From JBFMFR01 sp040752025 (GTDB taxonomy: Bacteria > Chloroflexota > Anaerolineae > Anaerolineales > UBA4823): a stretch of 64,000 nucleotides of DNA. Below the pieces are notes generated by a model that saw only the letters and a program-made list of their open reading frames with translations, did not search any database and had not been told where the DNA came from. Each line of letters opens with the position of its first letter. Position 1 is the first letter of the stretch. Location: contig JBFMFR010000015.1 in the NCBI GenBank assembly GCA_040752025.1, positions 41,564 through 105,563 on the forward strand, read 5' to 3'. Position numbers and translations under genes: made by a program. This document shows, piece by piece, positions 60,360-64,000 of this stretch.

Positions 60360-60394
60360 AACGCCTGTCTTACGAACAAAAGACAGGCGTTTTG
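60360..60394 (+). terminator. Terminator of tRNA-Glu
   Basis: A 12-bp perfect stem (60360-60371 with 60380-60391), 8-base loop, with the stem ending in TTTT (60390-60393). Confidence 0.88.
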
Positions 60395-60440
60395 CTAACG
60401 AGTTATGTGTGACCTTATTTTTGCGCAAAAACAAGGCCTG

Positions 60441-60449
60441 ATTCATGTT
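60441..60449. repeat. Target site duplication, left copy
   Basis: ATTCATGTT at 60441-60449 is repeated exactly at 61643-61651, directly outside the insertion sequence. Nine bases suits the IS4 family. Confidence 0.85.
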
Positions 60450-61642
60450 CTAGCCACCTGACAGTTTGCTAAGAGAGGTAGGAAAACAACGGAATACGGA
60501 ATGAAAGAGCATTGGTCAAACTCCTTTCGATCATACGCAAACCAATTTGAAAGATGCACAAATCGCGACGATCTTTCCGATCAACCCAATGGCGCAGGCC
60601 ATCCCGGATCGTGCGACCGCCAACGGAAACCAGCCAAACATAGAGCAGAGCCACCGCCAGAGTGAGGCGTGATAAGCGCAGAAAGTGACGAAGCATGGTA
60701 CTTTCCAGGTCAAAGCCATGTTTTTTGAAGTCACCGAACATTTCTTCGATCCACATTCTTCGAGAGTACATCTTGAGCGCCATTTTGAAGTCGGGCAAGT
60801 TGGTAGCCAAACACCAGGGCTGATCTTCGCCCACTTTCCAGTGAACCAGCAGGTTGGTGGGATGGATTGCTTTCATGGTCAGACAACCAGGTCCCAACCA
60901 TACACTATTGCCTGCTTGGGAAACAAAACTGCCGAAAGTTCTCCATTCATTCAAGTGATTGAGCCAAACACCCGTATCCGCTTTCTGTCGTAGCACATAA
61001 AACCAATGCCAATGATCCAGTTGTTTGAGAACTGCCACCGAACCAAATTCAGTGTCGCCTACCAGAATGACTACGACCCCTCTGGGCAGCAGTGTGCGGA
61101 CATAAGCCAGCAAGGCCAGTTGCTTGCCAGCACTGCTATGCCCACGAGCATGCCGAACCCAGGTCCAGGCAATCGGGATCGCTCGGTTGCGATAAGCCAG
61201 AGCAACGATCAGCAGTTGATGCCCAAAGCTCACCTTCGTACCATCCACGATCAAACGGATTTCACCGATGCAGCGCTGTTGGGCTTTCAACCAATGTCGG
61301 GCAACCGGTTCATACCAGTCTCGTACTCGAATCGCTGGATTATCCAGCAATCTGCTCAATCGGCGTACCGTGCTGAGCAATTTCGCCTCACCAGGAACTT
61401 TGCAGGCGATTTTGCTCAAACAAACCGAGCGGCTCTGGTAAATCCCAACAATCAGCCAGACGAAGGCTCGAATCTGGGTAATTCGCTGCCCGGACGCAGT
61501 TCCAAAATTCGTGTTTTCCAGGTATCATACAGGTGGTTGATCGGCATTTGGTTTCTCCCATGTAGAATGTTTCGAAAAAAACGATTTTACCGGAATTCCT
61601 GTGCCGATCAACTATTCAATTCTTAAAGTGTCAGGTAGCTAG
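60450..61642 (-). mobile_element. IS4-family insertion sequence, 1193 bp
   Basis: The ends are imperfect inverted repeats: left CTAGCCACCTGACAGTTT (60450-60467) and the complement of the right end, CTAGCTACCTGACACTTT (61642-61625), matching at 16 of 18. A 9-bp direct duplication flanks them. The only gene inside is the frameshifted transposase, on the minus strand. Clean duplication indicates a fairly recent insertion, between the tRNA-Glu terminator and the S41 peptidase gene, with no gene interrupted. Confidence 0.88.
60469..61547 (-). pseudogene. IS4-family transposase with a frameshift near the N-terminus
   Basis: The coding start is ATG 61547 (MPINHLYDTWKTR) after GGGAGAAACCAA, but that frame stops after about 31 codons. 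The rest, residues of ITQIRAFVWLIVGIYQSRSV onward, lies in the -1 frame and runs to 60469. Adding one G to the GGG at 61489-61491 would restore LRPGQRITQIR in one frame. The DDE residues are present (LIVDGTK, LVGDTEFG and E in the tail), and the YREK signature is exact: Y-SR-R-MWI-E-EMFGDF-K. Either a one-base deletion, a sequencing error or programmed frameshifting explains it; no slippery heptamer was evident. Confidence 0.88.
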
Positions 61643-61651
61643 ATTCATGTT
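61643..61651. repeat. Target site duplication, right copy
   Basis: ATTCATGTT, identical to 60441-60449, directly after the right inverted repeat. Confidence 0.85.
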
Positions 61652-61664
61652 TACCTCTCAAAAA

Positions 61665-62948
61665 TTAGGTTTGACCGGTTCTGGCAACTCTAACTTCTTT
61701 TTCATGGTCTCGTCCCAGCCAGATTAGCGCAGATACCCGACCATCTTCCCCGATCTCAAATCGAGCATTGTAATCATCATCAGCGGTGAAAGTATTCTCA
61801 CTGATCGGAAGCATCGGCCAATCATCTTCTCTCCCAATGCGGGATAGAGCCAGGCCACCTGCTCTGATTTTAACTTCGTAATCGCGGTACTGTCCAATAT
61901 ACTTTTTTAGCAAAGATGAATCCACTACCGGCGATCGGTAAATCGCATCGAGGCGCTGCAGATACCAGTTCAGGATATGGGCGCGAGTTGGGTCAGTGCC
62001 CTTGTCCAGCAAGCCTCGGATCGCATGGCGGTGTGCAGTTTCAAGAGCCTGCTCACGAGGTACCTCAATATCGGGTTGAACGCCGATCCCTTCCCAGTTG
62101 CTTTGGGTTACCGGATGGGTGGGATACCCTTCTGGTAGGGTGATCACAAAACCTTCCCCGAGGGTCAACTCAGTGACAGGGTGAGCGCCTCCCCCTGTGG
62201 TTTCCCCAACAATGGTTGCCCGGCCGTGATGTTTTAGCGTATAGGCTATATCTTCCCCGCCTGAAAAGGTGCGCCTGCTGGTTAGGATATAGACTGGGAT
62301 ATCCGGCAGGCGTTTGCCAGGAACGTAAGGGTATGTCCATTTTTGCTGTACTTCATCTCTGGCACGGTGATACTTGATCAAAAGCAGTTTAGGCTTCTTA
62401 TGTTCATCGAAGAGGTAACTCTGGAAGAGCTGTGTCATGAAGGGGTCTCCGCCGCCGCACTGGCGCAGATCAAAGATCAAGGCGTCGCAGCGCGACAGGA
62501 AGTTCATCGCTGCCACAGCCACATGACCGGCCAGGTTGACAGGGGCAAAGTAGCGGATATCGATGTAGCCGATGTTACCAACCAGGTATTCGATTTTTTG
62601 GAGGCCAAAATTGTTGCTTTGAACCCGGTGCCACCAATCGGATTCATAGGCTTCATCCAAAGGATCTTGAGACCTTTTTTCAACGACTTGTGCGGCTTCT
62701 CCAGGAGAATAAAAGACCGCCAGGTGCAGGTCATGTGAAATTTCTTGCAGATCATCGGTTAGACGCCGGCTGAGTTCCGGAGATGTTTCGCAATCCTCAT
62801 AGCTCCCACCGTTTAGTTTCTCCCGAATATGAGCTGCCATCTTTACGGCAAGTTCGGGAAAGGGGTAATTTTTGAGCAGTAGTTGAGCGAGGTTCTTTAC
62901 AACTTCCTGGCAAACCCCTGAAGTTATTTTTTCATCATTTGGGTGCAT
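61665..62948 (-). CDS. S41 family peptidase (IRBP/tail-specific protease type)
   Basis: A 427-residue protein. N-terminal helical domain (LAQLLLKNYPFPELAVKMAA) as in the interphotoreceptor retinoid-binding-protein-like group, then the S41 core: IGYIDIRYF, LIFDLRQCGGGDPFMTQLF, YILTSRRTFSGGEDIAYTL with the catalytic Ser, and IVGETTGGGAHPVTEL. The C-terminal 90 residues form a separate beta-rich domain. There is no signal peptide or PDZ domain, so it may be cytoplasmic. It is 22 bases from the IS end. Substrate unknown. Confidence 0.9.
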   Translation of the reverse strand: MHPNDEKITSGVCQEVVKNLAQLLLKNYPFPELAVKMAAHIREKLNGGSYEDCETSPELSRRLTDDLQEISHDLHLAVFYSPGEAAQVVEKRSQDPLDEAYESDWWHRVQSNNFGLQKIEYLVGNIGYIDIRYFAPVNLAGHVAVAAMNFLSRCDALIFDLRQCGGGDPFMTQLFQSYLFDEHKKPKLLLIKYHRARDEVQQKWTYPYVPGKRLPDIPVYILTSRRTFSGGEDIAYTLKHHGRATIVGETTGGGAHPVTELTLGEGFVITLPEGYPTHPVTQSNWEGIGVQPDIEVPREQALETAHRHAIRGLLDKGTDPTRAHILNWYLQRLDAIYRSPVVDSSLLKKYIGQYRDYEVKIRAGGLALSRIGREDDWPMLPISENTFTADDDYNARFEIGEDGRVSALIWLGRDHEKEVRVARTGQT

Positions 62949-63046
62949 TCAATTTCTCCGACCGGCATGGCGCTGCCAGCCAAATTCCGCGAAAAGGACT
63001 AACCCAATTTTTGATCGAAGGTCAACACAAGCAAGCTGGCGGCCAA

Positions 63047-63166
63047 TCACGTGAAGCCGGACACATCGGCGAACAGAGCCGTCCTGTTCGATCGATCGGG
63101 CAGTTTTTCGTTGCGCGCCAGGGCGTGCAGGCAGGCTTGCGGCAGAAAGGTGGAGAGTTGTGGCAT
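63047..63166 (-). pseudogene. Remnant of a class III adenylate/guanylate cyclase
   Basis: ATG 63166 to TGA 63047 gives 39 residues, MPQLSTFLPQACLHALARNE then KLPDRSNRTALFADVSGFT. The last part is the start of a class III cyclase domain (metal Asp in FADVSGFT) as found in large Chloroflexota cyclase/AAA proteins. The frame stops directly after it and nothing downstream resembles the rest of the domain. GAGGCG precedes the ATG. It is probably the 5' end of a deleted gene. The remaining gap (62949-63340) holds no other gene. Confidence 0.65.
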
Positions 63167-63281
63167 CAAGACGCCTCATAGACCCTGGTTTGGTTTGATT
63201 GGCATCAAGTTTACCACTTTCCACCCTTTCGCGGCTAAGACACGTTAACGTACGGTACCCCCGTGGGGGCACTGGATTTTG

Positions 63282-63311
63282 AAAAGAAACTGTCATATGG
63301 CAGTTTCTTTT
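63282..63311 (-). terminator. Bidirectional hairpin terminator
   Basis: An 11-bp perfect stem (63282-63292 with 63301-63311), loop around CATATG, with T-rich sequence on both strands. It lies 30 bases after the stop of the gene at 63341. Confidence 0.75.
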
Positions 63312-63340
63312 GCATTTAGGTGTTATCTCAATTGTTCTGT

Positions 63341-63844
63341 CTATTTTGAGCGCGGGCGCTTTTTGTATTTAGGTATGGGGCGAATTTCAGATTCGGGAAG
63401 ACTTGCTGTCCGAAAATGCTTTGGGTCTACTTTTTCCTTGAACATTCGATAGTGCTGCTTCAGGCGGGCAATGTATTCTGGATCGGCTAGCAACACATCG
63501 CGCACTTTTTCCAACAACGCCGGCGCTAATTCGGGTTGATGGCTGGCTGAGTTGAGAACAGGGCCTTGCATTTCTCGGATGATTTCGGGATCATTCTGCC
63601 TGTACCATTTAGCGTAAAACTCTCGACTTTCCCACCCATACGCTATGACGGCTACGGTCTTCTGGCTTTTTCGAGAAACAACATTGAACGTCACCCGCCG
63701 GCAGTCACAGTTCTCATCATTGCAGTATAGTTCAAGAAATCCAAATTCATCCCCCGCCAGCCTGGGGTCTTTGAGGAATTTCATGCTGCGGGTTTCTTTC
63801 CAGGCCAGGTCGCCAAATCGTTCGTAAAAGGGTTCGTAAGACAT
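63341..63844 (-). CDS. Hypothetical protein with N-terminal Cys cluster
   Basis: A 167-residue protein, not recognised. It contains a Cys cluster (YCNDENCDCRRVTFNV) at about residues 40-55 that may bind zinc. A beta-strand region follows (TVAVIAYGWESREFYAKWY), then a helical middle (LAPALLEKVRDVLLADPEYI) and a very basic C-terminus (IPKYKKRPRSK). The basic tail and Cys cluster suggest a nucleic-acid contact, but this is a guess. No signal peptide or membrane helix. It is followed by the hairpin at 63282-63311 and diverges from the gene at the right edge. Confidence 0.75.
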   Translation of the reverse strand: MSYEPFYERFGDLAWKETRSMKFLKDPRLAGDEFGFLELYCNDENCDCRRVTFNVVSRKSQKTVAVIAYGWESREFYAKWYRQNDPEIIREMQGPVLNSASHQPELAPALLEKVRDVLLADPEYIARLKQHYRMFKEKVDPKHFRTASLPESEIRPIPKYKKRPRSK

Positions 63845-63919
63845 TGCTCTTCCTCGTATAAATCTGCAATTGCTTGTAACTACCTACCCATCTTACCAGA
63901 AATTTGCTAAACTATAAGC

Positions 63920-64000
63920 ATGGCTGAACAAGCGTTGGAAATAGAAGTCTTGCTCAAACAACTGGGCTTTCTCGAGGCCGAAGTTGCCCGCTTGCAGGAG
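63920..64000 (+). CDS. Start of a helical protein cut by the window edge
   Basis: ATG 63920 opens a frame that runs 27 codons to the window end: MAEQALEIEVLLKQLGFLEA and on to EVARLQE. The repeated Leu/Glu pattern predicts a coiled coil. No identity can be given from this fragment. The ribosome site is weak. Confidence 0.5.
   Translation, partial: MAEQALEIEVLLKQLGFLEAEVARLQE

Noticed and set aside
60342..63273. GTGGGGGCACT shared by the tRNA-Glu 3' end and 63263-63273, as attachment sites of an island
   Set aside because: Only 11 bases match, the right copy is part of a CCCCCGTGGGGG hairpin, the hairpin after it serves the gene at 63341, and no integrase is present.
62949..63296. 115-codon minus-strand frame
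   Set aside because: It lies in another frame over the cyclase remnant, which has recognisable sequence; this frame has none.
1..64000. CRISPR array or tandem repeats
   Set aside because: No regularly spaced direct repeats were seen anywhere in the window.

Overview
The window looks like chromosomal DNA of a bacterium of the phylum Chloroflexota, probably an Anaerolineae-type lineage. This is an inference from gene content: several Ser/Thr kinases fused to beta-propellers, a membrane sensor with ten helices and a GAF domain, a cytochrome b/Rieske/triheme cytochrome c set, and a Firmicutes-like Asp23-FakA-FakB-RecG order. No 16S gene is present to confirm it. Coding density is high, and most junctions show overlapping or nearly touching genes.

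Layout. 1-2.2 kb: a sensor protein open at the left edge. 2.3-9.4 kb: a leftward coiled-coil gene, then coaD, recG, fakB (DegV), fakA and asp23, with rpmB diverging. 9.4-13.5 kb: a small Ser/Thr kinase, a Ca2+/H+ antiporter, an SH3-like membrane protein, a DUF971 protein and a NarL-type regulator. 13.5-19 kb: a structured RNA or leader with a terminator, then a rightward five-gene branched-chain amino acid (Liv-type) ABC operon. 19-26 kb: a leftward signalling operon: PQQ-propeller Ser/Thr kinase, PP2C phosphatase, J-domain/vWA protein, FHA protein, an 80-aa unknown, an OmpR-type regulator and alanine racemase. 26-31.4 kb: aldo/keto reductase, inositol-phosphatase-like protein, an amidohydrolase fused to a CYTH domain, and CinA. 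31.5-37.1 kb: a second, leftward Liv operon. 37.7-42 kb: gyrB and a kinase with an extracytoplasmic PD40 propeller.

42-46.6 kb holds the most interesting locus. It is a leftward six-gene cassette: a lipoprotein, a 41-aa microprotein, an MBOAT acyltransferase, a membrane SGNH protein, an SGNH-like lipoprotein and an acyl carrier protein. It resembles the Firmicutes Dlt (teichoic acid D-alanylation) machinery without DltA. The microprotein ends in W-I-Y-Q-G-F, close to the C-terminal aromatic-x-Y-x-x-F motif of DltX. It may be an undescribed cell-surface acylation system.

46.7-52 kb: a membrane protein, a Rieske oxygenase, and the cytochrome b/Rieske/triheme cytochrome c electron-transfer operon. 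52-56 kb: a fused diadenylate cyclase-YbbR protein (CdaA-CdaR in one chain) followed by a DHH phosphodiesterase, which makes a c-di-AMP synthesis and turnover pair, then folD. 56.3-60.2 kb: rpmH, rnpA, yidD, a PQQ-type lipoprotein, yidC and jag. 60.2-64 kb: tRNA-Glu, an IS4-family insertion with a perfect 9-bp target duplication and a frameshifted transposase, an S41 peptidase, a remnant of a class III nucleotide cyclase, a Cys-cluster hypothetical protein, and the start of a gene cut by the right edge.

Promoters of several housekeeping genes share an extended -10 of the form TGGTAWAAT. No CRISPR array, rRNA or convincing replication origin was seen.
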